A program made the position numbers and the translations under genes. The notes beneath the pieces were generated by a model. It saw only the letters and a program-made list of their open reading frames with translations. It ran no database searches and was not told the origin of the DNA. From the NCBI GenBank assembly GCA_012838175.1, contig DUPU01000071.1, forward strand, positions 1 through 39,902: a stretch of 39,902 nucleotides of DNA. Direction: 5' to 3'. Of this stretch, positions 1 to 10,330 are shown in pieces (within the stretch, counting starts at the first letter, position 1; every line of letters starts with the position of its first letter). Source of the DNA: Clostridia bacterium. GTDB lineage: Bacteria > Bacillota > Dehalobacteriia > Dehalobacteriales > Dehalobacteriaceae.

Positions 1-76
1 ATAACGTGCAAATATGAAAAATTTCTGTTAGGTCATCTAAAGCAATTTGAAACTTTTTCACTTTGCCCCGGTTACT

Positions 77-121
77 ATGCCAATTTATTTTGCAAAAAAT
101 ATGCTGGTTTAATTTGCAAAA
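77..121. repeat. Two ~21-bp direct repeats (atgccaatttattttgcaaaa / atgctggtttaatttgcaaaa), probable IS21-family-like terminus
   Basis: 17/21 matching positions, 24-nt period, abutting the point where the NERD ORF stops; multiple terminal repeats are typical of IS21-family ends. Confidence 0.45.
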
Positions 122-640
122 TCACACTTGTCCGTAATCCGGTAGAACTTCTTTTAAAGCATAAATGTGTGCCCTGTTCTGTCTAATTGGATTTCTAAAG
201 CTGCTCTTATTTTTATAAATTGACTGTGTCCAATATTCCGAGTTTTCGCTTCCGTGAATCCAGCCATTATAATTTTTAGTCTCTATTACGAAGATACCAA
301 AAATAGAAATTACTACATGGTCAATCTGGGTACTGCCTTTATCTGTTTTTATCATTATATTATTAAGTACCTTGTATTCTTCCGGTGGCAATTTGCTTAA
401 TTGCCTAATTACTCTCTTTTCACCTATAGCACCCTTTATTTTAGGCTCATTATGACGGTATAAAATAATTAGAACAATCAATACAACAAATATAACTGAA
501 CTCAAAATTCTCCCTCTCTTTTCAATAACATCTTTCACGAAAATTTCATATAACGTTTTGAGGATTCCGCAGCGTCCCAACCGCATTAATAATCCATTAT
601 TCTCTTCACAGCTTTCTCTTTTACACCTTTGGTAATACAT
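122..640 (-). pseudogene. NERD (nuclease-related domain) membrane protein, apparently 3'-truncated
   Basis: ORF with TM segment then GAIGEKRV..L..L....YKVLNNI......STQIDHVVIS.FGIFVIETKNY.GWI.G...WTQ; ends abruptly after NPIRQNRAHIYALKEVLPDY. Confidence 0.7.
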
Positions 641-714
641 GGGAATAATCTTATATACTTTAATTCTCCAGTTTTCGCCAATTTCCTGCTAAAATTTCTC
701 AGCATAAAAAAGAA

Positions 715-776
715 TGTCATCCTGAGCGGGCTGAAGAATTTTAATATCCTTCAGCCTTTCACCCCTCGGGATGACA
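715..776. repeat. Imperfect inverted repeat (tgtcatcctgag...ggctgaag...cttcagcc...ctcgggatgaca), REP/MITE-like intergenic hairpin
   Basis: Arms tgtcatcctgag/ctcgggatgaca and ggctgaag/cttcagcc are complementary around an AT-rich loop. Confidence 0.6.
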
Positions 777-940
777 TCTAATAATTTTAATTATGACATT
801 TGTTCTAAAGAAAATGCTTCTAACAAAAACGCCTCTAAAGCAAGCTTATACTGCATTTATAAAGTGCAAAATAAAATCAATTGTTAAAATCGCCGGGACT
901 AGGTATCAAGGGTAGACCACCCTAAGTAATCATATATAAG

Positions 941-1117
941 TCAGTAACCAATCATTCCTTCCAAAACAGTCGCCCCGCCAATCCCATGTAAGATAGCATG
1001 TTTTACAGATGATTTGCCCAAAAGTGCCGGGACTAAAACCATTGCGGATCCTAAAGCGATGCGGATAATCTTATCGACCTGTCCAACATTTTTCCTAAAA
1101 TAGAGTCTATTGGTCAT
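941..1117 (-). CDS. DUF2892 (YgaP-like transmembrane domain) small membrane protein, 58 aa
   Basis: Reverse-strand ORF MTNRLYFRKNVGQVDKIIRIALGSAMVLVPALLGKSSVKHAILHGIGGATVLEGMIGY*; KNVGxxDxxIR motif; absent from the supplied ORF track. Confidence 0.75.
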   Translation of the reverse strand: MTNRLYFRKNVGQVDKIIRIALGSAMVLVPALLGKSSVKHAILHGIGGATVLEGMIGY

Positions 1118-1324
1118 ATTTAAAGGCCTTCCTTTATAATATTTTTGTTATTATTATTATCATTTCCCCATAGGAAACCTGGTATTCCTTCACGTAATTA
1201 TCCAGTATATTAATATCAAGCCTGAGCCCAAGAACTCTGTTTATCGGTATACCATAATGTGCTATAATCTTGAATATATGGTTACACCAATCCGGTGATG
1301 GTTTTAAACAAAGGGGTAAATGAA

Positions 1325-2791
1325 ATGAACCCGATTTATTTTATTTGGCAAAACTTGACCCTTTTTATTACCTTAATGATTGTTACCAACCTGATCCTGG
1401 CGGTAGCAATGGTTCTCTTTGAGCGCCGAAACCCGGTTACTACCATGATCTGGTCAATGGTGATTTTCTTTTTCCCCATTATTGGTTTTATTCTGTATTT
1501 ATTCCTGGGACAAGACCTGAGAAAACGCAAAATTTTTACTTTGAAAAGCCATGAAGAGGACAAATTAATCCGCACCATCCGCTATCAAAGGACCTTATTA
1601 AACGGCAACCAATACCGTTTTAAAGATCCTAAGATTCAAAAGTATACGGATATGATTACTATGCATCTCTCCAGCAGTGATGCCCCTTTAAGCGAGGACA
1701 ATGCAGTTAAAATATATACCACCGGGGAAGCTAAATTTGCCGACCTGTTTCAATCTATCCGCAATGCCAAAAAGTTTATTCATATGGAATACTACATTAT
1801 CAGAAACGATGCCTTAGGAAAAGAAGTGGTTGAACTCCTGGCGGAAAAAGCCCGGGAAGGAGTAGAGGTAAAGTTTCTCTACGACGGAATGGGCGGCATT
1901 AGGCTCCCGAAAAATTTCTTTGATCCTTTAATTAAAGCCGGAGGTAAAGTCGCAGTATTTTTACCGCCCTTTATCCCAAAATTCAACTTGCGTGTCAATT
2001 ACCGCAACCACCGTAAAATCTGTGTTTTTGACGGAGTGACCGGTTTCGTGGGCGGATTCAATATCGGTGTGGAATATTTAGGCAAATCGAAGAAGTTTAA
2101 TTACTGGCGGGATATGCATATAAAAATTGAAGGGTCGGCCGTAAAAGATTTGGAACTACGTTTCCTCCTAGACTGGCGTTTTGCTTCCGGGGAAGAAATT
2201 TCCTTTGATGACAGCCACTATCCCCAAACGGAAACAGTTGGCAATACAGCCATTCAAATTGTCTCCAGCGGCCCCGATTCCAAGTGGATGTCTGTCAGGA
2301 ACGGCTATTTGAAGATTATTAACAGTGCCCGAAACCATGTCTATATTGAAACTCCCTATTTCGTCCCGGATGAAGAAATTCTGAGCGCCCTAAAAATGGC
2401 AGCCTTATCCGGGGTTGATATTCGAGTGATTATTCCCAAGAAACCGGACCATCCCTTTGTGCACTGGGCTGCCATGTCCTATATCGGTGAATTACTGGAA
2501 GCGGGGGTTCGTTTTTTTGCCTATCATAAAGGCTTTATTCACAGCAAAATGTTAACTTCCGACGGTTTTGTCAGTTCCATCGGCACGGCTAACCTGGATA
2601 TCAGAAGCTTTCGGGTGAATTTTGAAGTGAATGCTTTTATATATAACAGCGCTACCGCTCAAGAGCTGGACGAAATATTTATAAAAGACATGTATGACTC
2701 TACGGAAATTACCTTGGAAAAATTCAACCAGCGGCCTTTAAAGGATAAAACAAAAGATGCCATATGCCGGCTGCTCTCTCCCCTGTTATAG
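1325..2791 (+). CDS. cls: Cardiolipin synthase (phospholipase D superfamily)
   Basis: Two N-terminal TM segments, HRKICVFDG and HSKMLTSDG PLD motifs; start at 1325 preferred over 1295 because of upstream AAAGGGG. Confidence 0.92.
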   Translation: MNPIYFIWQNLTLFITLMIVTNLILAVAMVLFERRNPVTTMIWSMVIFFFPIIGFILYLFLGQDLRKRKIFTLKSHEEDKLIRTIRYQRTLLNGNQYRFKDPKIQKYTDMITMHLSSSDAPLSEDNAVKIYTTGEAKFADLFQSIRNAKKFIHMEYYIIRNDALGKEVVELLAEKAREGVEVKFLYDGMGGIRLPKNFFDPLIKAGGKVAVFLPPFIPKFNLRVNYRNHRKICVFDGVTGFVGGFNIGVEYLGKSKKFNYWRDMHIKIEGSAVKDLELRFLLDWRFASGEEISFDDSHYPQTETVGNTAIQIVSSGPDSKWMSVRNGYLKIINSARNHVYIETPYFVPDEEILSALKMAALSGVDIRVIIPKKPDHPFVHWAAMSYIGELLEAGVRFFAYHKGFIHSKMLTSDGFVSSIGTANLDIRSFRVNFEVNAFIYNSATAQELDEIFIKDMYDSTEITLEKFNQRPLKDKTKDAICRLLSPLL

Positions 2792-2920
2792 TTTTTCTTA
2801 GAGAGTTATATCAGCCTCTAGTTGTGTTTTCTTAATAGGATTAAATTTACAGGGATCATTTTCTTCTCATAGGTTAAATTGAGGCAGGAAAATTAATGTT
2901 TTCCGCGAAGTTTTTCTTTT

Positions 2921-3856
2921 ATGTTTGGTTATATTAGATTACTTAAAGAAGAACTGAAAATCCGGGAATTTTATCATTTTCGGGCCTATTACTGCGGTCT
3001 GTGCCGGGAGTTGAATCAAAAATACGGCCGGTGCAGTACCCTACTGCTTAATTATGATGTGACATTTTTGGGACTTTTTCTCTCTTCATTAACAGGGAGC
3101 CGGGAGAAATTATCTCAAGAAAGGTGTTTTCTCCACCCCCTGAAAAAGCGGAGTTTTTTGATAGACAACAGGTGGTTGTCTTATGCCGCGGATGTCAATC
3201 TCCTTTTGGCCTATCACAATTTAAGGGACAATTGGACAGATGACCGGTCCAAAGCTGCTTGGGCCGGGTTAAAATTGTTAAAAAAGAACTACCTGAAAGC
3301 AGCTCGCCTCCATCCGGCCTTGGATGAATTAATCCAGGATAAAATCCAAGCCTTGTCCCGACTGGAAAAAGAAAAATGCCCCCGCATTGATGAGGCAGCA
3401 GATACCTTTGCCAAAATTTTGGAAAATATTTGCCCTGGGGGGGAGTTATCTCCGGCCTCAATCAAAGGTATCAAATGGTTATTTTATAATTTAGGCAAAT
3501 GGATTTACCTAGTGGATGCCTTGGATGACCTGGAAAAGGACATAAAAAAAGCCCGGTATAATCCCTATCTCTATGCCTTCCGTTACCGGGATCCGGATGA
3601 GAATTTCATCGAATTTCATAATCGGATCCGGCCCCAAGCCGAGTTTTTATTAAATTACACCTTAAGCCAGGTGGCAGCAGCTTATGAACTATTGGATATC
3701 CGCATGAACCGGGGCATTTTGGACAACATTATCTATTTGGGCATGAACAAACAAACTGAGCAGGTGCTGAACCGAAGGAGTTGTGAGAAAGGTGAAAAAA
3801 AATTATTACGAAATACTTGGTGTCAGGGAGAATGCTTCCAAGGAAGAAATCCGTAA
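2921..3856 (+). CDS. DUF5685 family protein
   Basis: [49 protein letters not shown] matches the family N-terminus. Confidence 0.75.
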   Translation: MFGYIRLLKEELKIREFYHFRAYYCGLCRELNQKYGRCSTLLLNYDVTFLGLFLSSLTGSREKLSQERCFLHPLKKRSFLIDNRWLSYAADVNLLLAYHNLRDNWTDDRSKAAWAGLKLLKKNYLKAARLHPALDELIQDKIQALSRLEKEKCPRIDEAADTFAKILENICPGGELSPASIKGIKWLFYNLGKWIYLVDALDDLEKDIKKARYNPYLYAFRYRDPDENFIEFHNRIRPQAEFLLNYTLSQVAAAYELLDIRMNRGILDNIIYLGMNKQTEQVLNRRSCEKGEKKLLRNTWCQGECFQGRNP

Positions 3857-4400
3857 TGCTTACCGGGAACTGGTGAAAAAATATCACCCGGATAAATATA
3901 GGGATAACCCCCTGGCAGACTTAGCGGAGGAAAAGCTGAAAGAGATTAACGAAGCCTATGATTATCTCATGAACAACGCCTCCAGCGAATATCAGGAACC
4001 CTCATACCGCGGCTACGACAATTATCATACAGGAAACCCAGGCTTTCAGCAGGTGCGGAATTACATTCGCATGGGCAATTATGATGCTGCCTACAGTCTC
4101 CTGCAAAACATGGAACCAAATCATGCAGAATGGTTCTTTTTAAGCGGGTTGGTTTCCCTGAACAAAGGATGGTACCAGCAGGCCTTTGAACAAATTCAAA
4201 CCGCTCTGAGGATGAGTCCGGGAAATCCGGAATATATGGCTGTATGGAACAACATGCACCGTACTACCTACCATTATCAAGGAGCAGCCCGGCAAAGAGG
4301 CTACCAGCAGAACACTGATCTCTGTCAGCTTTGCACCTGCCTCTATTGTTCCGATTGCTGCTGCGAATGTTTCGGAAGTGATTTGATTGAGTGCTGCTGA
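3783..4400 (+). CDS. J-domain protein with TPR-like middle and Cys-rich C-terminal tail
   Basis: [34 protein letters not shown]-domain with HPD; tail [28 protein letters not shown] start. Confidence 0.85.
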   Translation: MRKVKKNYYEILGVRENASKEEIRNAYRELVKKYHPDKYRDNPLADLAEEKLKEINEAYDYLMNNASSEYQEPSYRGYDNYHTGNPGFQQVRNYIRMGNYDAAYSLLQNMEPNHAEWFFLSGLVSLNKGWYQQAFEQIQTALRMSPGNPEYMAVWNNMHRTTYHYQGAARQRGYQQNTDLCQLCTCLYCSDCCCECFGSDLIECC

Positions 4401-4911
4401 GCAAAGACCGGCCAAGAGAATCGCGGTGAGCGGGATTCTAGCCGCCTTCTGTCTATTAACCTTGTATTTGGCCACCCTGCTTCCTACCAATAGAATATTT
4501 TTTTACGGCCTAAGCTCAGTTTTCGGTGCTGTTATCATTATTGAACACAACGTACGGGGAGGGGTTCTGTTTTATATTGCCACTTCTCTTTTGGCCTTAA
4601 TCCTTATTCCCCACAAACTGCGCCTTATTCCCTATATATTTATCTTAGGCCACTATCCGATCTGGAAAACTTACATCGAAAGACTCAATCATCCCGGGAA
4701 AGAACTTCTTTTAAAACTATTGGTTTTAGATCTGGGTACTTTTGCGGCCTATTATGTTTTTACCAAACTTTTTTTCATGAACATAACCCTACCCATTGAC
4801 TTGCGCCTTGCTTTCCTGGTGCTGCAGCCGGTTTTCCTCATTTATGACTATGTTTTTACCCTTTTTATCAATTTTTATCTTCAAAACATTAGACCTCATC
4901 TAAATGATTAA
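4387..4911 (+). CDS. Multi-pass membrane protein, unknown function
   Basis: Several hydrophobic helices; overlaps the end of the J-domain gene. Confidence 0.6.
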   Translation: MSAAEQRPAKRIAVSGILAAFCLLTLYLATLLPTNRIFFYGLSSVFGAVIIIEHNVRGGVLFYIATSLLALILIPHKLRLIPYIFILGHYPIWKTYIERLNHPGKELLLKLLVLDLGTFAAYYVFTKLFFMNITLPIDLRLAFLVLQPVFLIYDYVFTLFINFYLQNIRPHLND

Positions 4912-4912
4912 C

Positions 4913-4943
4913 TTATAGGGAAGTCGGCAAGCCTTCCCTATAA
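4913..4943. terminator. Bidirectional terminator between convergent genes
   Basis: Perfect 11-bp stem TTATAGGGAAG / CTTCCCTATAA with 9-nt loop. Confidence 0.75.
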
Positions 4944-5882
4944 ATTAAGAAGAATCCAGACCACCCCGGGAATGGTAAATATACACAAAAACGTACTGAC
5001 TAAAACCAATTGAGAAGCAACCTTATAATCATTACCGTACTTGGCGGCCAAGATTGAAGTTAAAGCAGCAACGGGCATGGACGCATAAAGAACCGGAATC
5101 TTTAACAAATAACCTCCAAAATCTAAAGTTTTTAGAATAATCAGCACCGTCAAAGGCAGGAGAATTAATCTTTGCACACAAAATAATATAGCCCTCACAT
5201 CCTGGAAAACAAGTCTTACATCCATATCCCCCAAAATCGACCCAATAAAAATCATGGCCAGGGGAGTAGTAAGGCTTCCCAACAAATGCAAAATATCATT
5301 AATCATCATAGGTAATTCCAATGATGTTCCCAACAGCAAAAAACCAATCGCCACTGCCACGATACAGGGGTTAACCATTTGCTTAATCCTGGAATAAATA
5401 GGAATAATGTCCTGTTCCTGCCTGGACTTATTCCGACACATGACAAATACTCCAAAAGTCCACATAAAAATTGGTGAATTCACATCACATACCGCCATAA
5501 AAAACAATCCCTCTTCCCCAAAAACCGCATTGGCAACAGGGTACCCCATAAAAGTGGTATTGCCAAAGACCATACTGAATTGGAAGATGTCTTTCTTGGA
5601 CCCCTCTAGTCGGAAAATTTTAGCGAATAAATAGGAAATCACAACTAAAAACACATAAAAGAAAAAAGAAATCCCGAACAGTATTAAACTTTCCAGGAGC
5701 AGTTTTTGGGAGAAGGTTAAACTGTTTAAGGATACAATAATCAAGGACGGTACAGTAATATTTACCAAAAGACTGCTCACATCTTTATTCATGTTATTGC
5801 TGATAAGCTGAGTTTTTTTGCATATAAAACCAACGGCTATTAGAGCAAAAAGTATCATCACCTGGGTAAGTACATTTAGCAT
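4938..5882 (-). CDS. AEC family transporter (auxin efflux carrier/malate permease-like)
   Basis: 314-aa polytopic protein, FGNTTFMGYPVANAVFGEEGLFF and C-terminal repeat typical of AEC. Confidence 0.85.
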   Translation of the reverse strand: MLNVLTQVMILFALIAVGFICKKTQLISNNMNKDVSSLLVNITVPSLIIVSLNSLTFSQKLLLESLILFGISFFFYVFLVVISYLFAKIFRLEGSKKDIFQFSMVFGNTTFMGYPVANAVFGEEGLFFMAVCDVNSPIFMWTFGVFVMCRNKSRQEQDIIPIYSRIKQMVNPCIVAVAIGFLLLGTSLELPMMINDILHLLGSLTTPLAMIFIGSILGDMDVRLVFQDVRAILFCVQRLILLPLTVLIILKTLDFGGYLLKIPVLYASMPVAALTSILAAKYGNDYKVASQLVLVSTFLCIFTIPGVVWILLNL

Positions 5883-6117
5883 GACAAATTACTCTTTCTG
5901 TTTGTTTATTCTGCTATGATTAATTATTCTCCAATCATCCTCTCTTTCCTTCCTCTAAATAAGAAAGTCCCCCCTCTCCAAATAACCCGGCAGGGCGGCG
6001 CATTCACAACTGATAAGGATTAAACTTCACCTAATTGATAATCTTCCTGATGCATAAAAAAATTCTTCGGGTAAACATTAATAAATATGATGTCTTTATA
6101 ACCTGCGGGGTGAAATC

Positions 6118-7470
6118 ATGAATCCTCAAGAAGTATACCATCGTATCCTGGTTAACCTAGCCCGGCAAATCCGGGAAGGTAACATCAAGAATAAGGAAAA
6201 ATTAATCCGGAGCATTATTTCCGAATGCCTACCGGAGAAACAACAAGACCCTAAGATTTATCAAAAGGTAGAAAAACAATTAGATTACCTATTAAGGGAA
6301 AACAATGAAAATCCTCCCCTGATTGAGTTTATCGAAGAAATGTGCCAAGAGTGCCAAACCTCCGATCATCATCCCTGTACCGATGTTTGTCCTACCGGGG
6401 CTATATCCTGCTTTGACGGGACACATTATATCGACCGCAATCTATGTGTGGAATGTGGGCGATGCGTTAACACCTGCATTTCCGGGGCCATTCTCGCCCG
6501 CTCAGAATTAGCCCAGGTTGCCACCATGCTTAAAGACAGCAGTATTAACCCGGTTTACGCCATTATTGCCCCTTCCTTTGTGGGACAATTTGGCCGGGAC
6601 GTAACTCCCGGTATTTTAAAATCAGCCCTGCGGGCCATGGGTTTTACCGAAGTATATGAAGTAGCCCTGGCCGCAGACATTACCACCTTGTTTGAAGCAG
6701 AAGAATTCCGCCAGAGAATGGAGCAAGGTAAAAAGTTTATGATTACTTCATGCTGCTGCCCGGCATTTATCAAATTCATTGAAAAAATCCGACCCAAAGT
6801 GGCGAATCTTGTTTCCCCAACGGTTTCTCCCATGATTGCCATGGGTAAAATGCTGAAAGAAAGAGAAAAAGAAGCCCGGGTAGTTTTTATCGGGCCGTGC
6901 ATTGCCAAAAAAAATGAGGCGAAAAGACCTGACCTGGCCCCTGCTGTGGACTGTGTTTTAACCTATAAAGAAACCAAAGCCCTGCTGGAAGCAGCGGAAA
7001 TTCGGTTGGACGGTTCTTTAGGACATATGGAAATGGAAGATGCCTCCCATGACGGGAGGATTTACGCCCATACCGGAGGAGTTACCGAAGCTATTGTCCG
7101 GGCTGTGAAAAGTCTGAATCCCCATCTTAAGATTGAACCGGTTAAAGGAAACGGTTTGAAACAATGTGGAGAACTGTTAGAGGAAATTGAAAAAGGCAAG
7201 GTTAAAGCCAACTTTATGGAAGGCATGGGATGTCCCGGCGGGTGTGTGGGCGGACCGGGAACCATCATCAAAGTTGCAGAAGCTGCTCCTTATGTCAAAA
7301 AATTTGCCCGGCGTTCAAAGTGTTTTGCTGCCGGGGACAACCCTACGGCCCACGGGTGGATGGAGGATTATTACAAAATGACGGATCACCTATCGGAAAA
7401 AATGGCCATGAGTGGCAGAAAGGTTCCGGAGCACCCGGAAGTCGCCACAGAATACATCCCTCCATCTTAA
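6118..7470 (+). CDS. Monomeric [FeFe] hydrogenase (ferredoxin-like 4Fe-4S domain plus H-cluster domain)
   Basis: CVECGRCVNTC cluster motif; H-cluster motifs TSCCCPAFIKFIEKIRP, FIGPCIAKKNEAKRPD, MEGMGCPGGCVGGPG. Confidence 0.9.
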   Translation: MNPQEVYHRILVNLARQIREGNIKNKEKLIRSIISECLPEKQQDPKIYQKVEKQLDYLLRENNENPPLIEFIEEMCQECQTSDHHPCTDVCPTGAISCFDGTHYIDRNLCVECGRCVNTCISGAILARSELAQVATMLKDSSINPVYAIIAPSFVGQFGRDVTPGILKSALRAMGFTEVYEVALAADITTLFEAEEFRQRMEQGKKFMITSCCCPAFIKFIEKIRPKVANLVSPTVSPMIAMGKMLKEREKEARVVFIGPCIAKKNEAKRPDLAPAVDCVLTYKETKALLEAAEIRLDGSLGHMEMEDASHDGRIYAHTGGVTEAIVRAVKSLNPHLKIEPVKGNGLKQCGELLEEIEKGKVKANFMEGMGCPGGCVGGPGTIIKVAEAAPYVKKFARRSKCFAAGDNPTAHGWMEDYYKMTDHLSEKMAMSGRKVPEHPEVATEYIPPS

Positions 7471-7575
7471 TCCTTATTCCCCTACTTGGATTCTATATTA
7501 AACCTGGTTTAAGAATATCCCCTGTATTCCGGGGAAATACTTTTATTAAAGGTATCAGCATAGGAAGGTGTTATT

Positions 7576-10257
7576 ATGGATCAAAAAATCCCCACAAACC
7601 TGCAAAGGATAGATGATTTAGTTCAGGCAGCCTTAAAAGCCAGGGAAGAATTCCTGGACTTAAGTCAAACACAAGTAGACGAAATTATCCGGGCTATGGC
7701 TCTGGCCGGCCTGGACCATCATATGGAACTGGCAAAAATGGCAGTGGAAGAAACGAAACGAGGAGTTTTTGAAGATAAAATCACGAAAAATATTTTTGCT
7801 ACAGAATATATTTACCATAGCATCAAATACCATAAAACAGTGGGCATCATTAAGGAAGATGAAGAAGCAGGATACCTGGAATTTGCTGAGCCCATTGGCG
7901 TCATTGCCGGGGTAACGCCGGTGACTAACCCCACCTCTACCACCATGTTTAAATCCCTTATCTGCATGAAAACCAGGAATCCCATAATCTTCAGCTTTCA
8001 TCCCGGAGCCCAAAAATGCAGTGCCGCTGCAGCCCAAATTATGTTGGAAGCGGCTGTTGCCGCCGGGGCACCGGAAAACTGCATTAGCTGGATAAAAGAA
8101 CCCTCTATCGAAGCCACCCAAGCTTTAATGAATCATCCCCGGGTAGCATTGGTGTTGGCAACGGGCGGGGGCGGAATGGTCCGGGCTGCTTATAGTACAG
8201 GAAAGCCGGCCTTGGGTGTGGGCCCGGGAAATGTACCCTGTTACATTGAAAAATCAGCCCAAATAAAACGAGGGATAAACGACTTAATTTTAAGCAAGAC
8301 CTTTGATCACGGGATGATCTGCGCCTCGGAGCAAGGATTGATTGTGGATAAGGAAATCTCTTCCCAAGTGAAAAAGGAATTAACGGATAACAAATGCTAT
8401 TTTTTGAGTTCCCAGGAAATCTCTCAACTGGAAAAACTGGTTACCAAAGACGGTACCTGTTCCTTAAATCCGGACATTGTAGGACAGCCTGCCGCAAAAA
8501 TTGCCCAAGAGGCGGGTATCAGCGTACCACAGGACACCAAAATCTTAATTGCCCCCTTAACAGGAATAGGCAAGGATTATCCTTTATCCCGGGAAAAGCT
8601 AAGCCCCATCCTGGCTTACTATGAGGCAGAAAGCTTGGAAGACGCCTTTCGCCTCTGCCATGATATGATTGTCTTTGGAGGAATGGGCCACACCGCGGTA
8701 ATCCATTCGGAAAATCAGGAAGTCATCAACCGTTTTTCCAAAAGAATGATGGTGGGAAGAATTGTGGTGAACTCCCCCGCTACCCACGGAGCTATTGGTG
8801 ATATATACAATACCAATATGCCTTCCCTGACCCTGGGCTGCGGTTCCATGGGTCATAACTCCACTACCTCCAATGTAAGCGATATTAATCTTATCAATAT
8901 TAAAAGGGTAGCCCACCGGCGGGTAAATATGCAGTGGTTTAAAATACCGGAAAGGATTTATTTTGAATCCGGGGCGGTACAATATCTTCCAAAAATGCCC
9001 GGCATTAACAAAGCCGTCATTGTTACGGACAAAGTGATGGTGGACTTGGGCTATGCGGACAAAGTCATCTACCATCTGGAACGCCGGGCAAATAAGGTAG
9101 CCGTTGATATTTTCAGCGATGTAGAACCTGACCCTTCTCTGGACACGGTGAGAAAAGGAGTGGATCTGTTAAATAAATTCCGTCCGGATACAATAATTGC
9201 TTTGGGGGGAGGCTCGGCTATAGATGCGGCGAAAGGCATGTGGCTTTTCTATGAGCATCCGGAGGTGGAATTTGAGTTTTTAAAGTTGAAGTTTATGGAT
9301 ATTAGAAAGCGCACATATAAATATCCGAAACTAGGCCGGAAAGCAAAATTAGTGGCCATCCCCACCACCAGCGGCAGCGGTTCCGAGGTCACCGCCTTTA
9401 CGGTGATAACGGACAAAGGGGCGGAAATCAAATACCCTCTGGCGGATTATGAATTAACACCCGATGTGGCCATTATAGACCCGGACTTTACCCATTCCAT
9501 TCCTCCCGACTTGACGGCGGATACGGGGATTGACGTCCTTACCCACGCCATCGAGGCCTATGTTTCTGTGATGGCTTCTGATTATACCGATGCTTTAGCT
9601 TTAAAAGCCATTGACTTGGTATTTAAATACCTGCCAAAAGCTTATCATAACGGACAAGACAAGACCGCCCGGGAGAAAATGCACAACGCTTCCTGTATTG
9701 CCGGCATGGCCTTTACCAACGCATTTTTAGGGATAACCCATAGTTTGGCCCATAAGGTGGGCGGCGAATTCCATATCCCCCACGGCCGAGCCAATGGGAT
9801 TTTTCTGCCCCATGTAATTGCTTATAATGCCCAGAAACCAACTAAGTTTGTTTCTTTCCCTAAATATGAATACTATATCGCTCCGGAAAAATACCGGCAA
9901 ATTGCCCAGTTTTTAGGGCTTCCTGCGGGAAGTACGGAAGAAGGAGTCAGCAGCCTTATTAACCGTATTAAAGAACTAATGCAGGAAGTCAATATCCCCT
10001 TCACCCTGGCGGAATTAGGCATTGACCCGAAAGAATATGCTGAAAAAATACCCTTGCTGGCGGAGAAGGCTTTTGAGGACCAGGTAACCATTACCAATCC
10101 TCGCCTGCCCCTGGTATCAGAATTGGAAGAATTATTCCGGGCCGCTTATGGGCCGAAACTGCCTGATTTTCCTCACAGAGATATAAAGGAAAAAGGGATT
10201 CCTATTGAATTTCATGGAGATCATGCCGGTCCGGAAGAAACCGGGTATGTTCATTAA
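7576..10257 (+). CDS. adhE: Bifunctional acetaldehyde-CoA/alcohol dehydrogenase
   Basis: 893 aa; N-terminal ALDH domain and C-terminal Fe-ADH domain (GGGSAIDAAKGMW, HIPHGRANGIFLPHVI). Confidence 0.95.
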   Translation: MDQKIPTNLQRIDDLVQAALKAREEFLDLSQTQVDEIIRAMALAGLDHHMELAKMAVEETKRGVFEDKITKNIFATEYIYHSIKYHKTVGIIKEDEEAGYLEFAEPIGVIAGVTPVTNPTSTTMFKSLICMKTRNPIIFSFHPGAQKCSAAAAQIMLEAAVAAGAPENCISWIKEPSIEATQALMNHPRVALVLATGGGGMVRAAYSTGKPALGVGPGNVPCYIEKSAQIKRGINDLILSKTFDHGMICASEQGLIVDKEISSQVKKELTDNKCYFLSSQEISQLEKLVTKDGTCSLNPDIVGQPAAKIAQEAGISVPQDTKILIAPLTGIGKDYPLSREKLSPILAYYEAESLEDAFRLCHDMIVFGGMGHTAVIHSENQEVINRFSKRMMVGRIVVNSPATHGAIGDIYNTNMPSLTLGCGSMGHNSTTSNVSDINLINIKRVAHRRVNMQWFKIPERIYFESGAVQYLPKMPGINKAVIVTDKVMVDLGYADKVIYHLERRANKVAVDIFSDVEPDPSLDTVRKGVDLLNKFRPDTIIALGGGSAIDAAKGMWLFYEHPEVEFEFLKLKFMDIRKRTYKYPKLGRKAKLVAIPTTSGSGSEVTAFTVITDKGAEIKYPLADYELTPDVAIIDPDFTHSIPPDLTADTGIDVLTHAIEAYVSVMASDYTDALALKAIDLVFKYLPKAYHNGQDKTAREKMHNASCIAGMAFTNAFLGITHSLAHKVGGEFHIPHGRANGIFLPHVIAYNAQKPTKFVSFPKYEYYIAPEKYRQIAQFLGLPAGSTEEGVSSLINRIKELMQEVNIPFTLAELGIDPKEYAEKIPLLAEKAFEDQVTITNPRLPLVSELEELFRAAYGPKLPDFPHRDIKEKGIPIEFHGDHAGPEETGYVH

Positions 10258-10296
10258 AAACAAATATGGAGATAAACACATAGGTAAGTACATAAA

Positions 10297-10330
10297 AAGA
10301 AGCATCCGACGTTTTGAGGATGCTTCTTTT
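10297..10330. terminator. Bidirectional terminator between adhE and the convergent ABC gene
   Basis: AAGAAGCATCC gacgttttga GGATGCTTCTT followed by T-run. Confidence 0.75.

Noticed and set aside
891-1034. Repeated 10-mer gccgggacta near 892 and 1025
   Set aside because: Too short; second copy is inside the DUF2892 coding sequence, likely chance.
5883-6117. Search for Rex or other known operator/riboswitch upstream of the hydrogenase
   Set aside because: No TTGTTAA-N4-TTAACAA-like palindrome or recognisable riboswitch core found by eye.
7660-9075. Long antisense ORFs inside adhE
   Set aside because: Opposite a clearly coding dehydrogenase; compositional artefacts.
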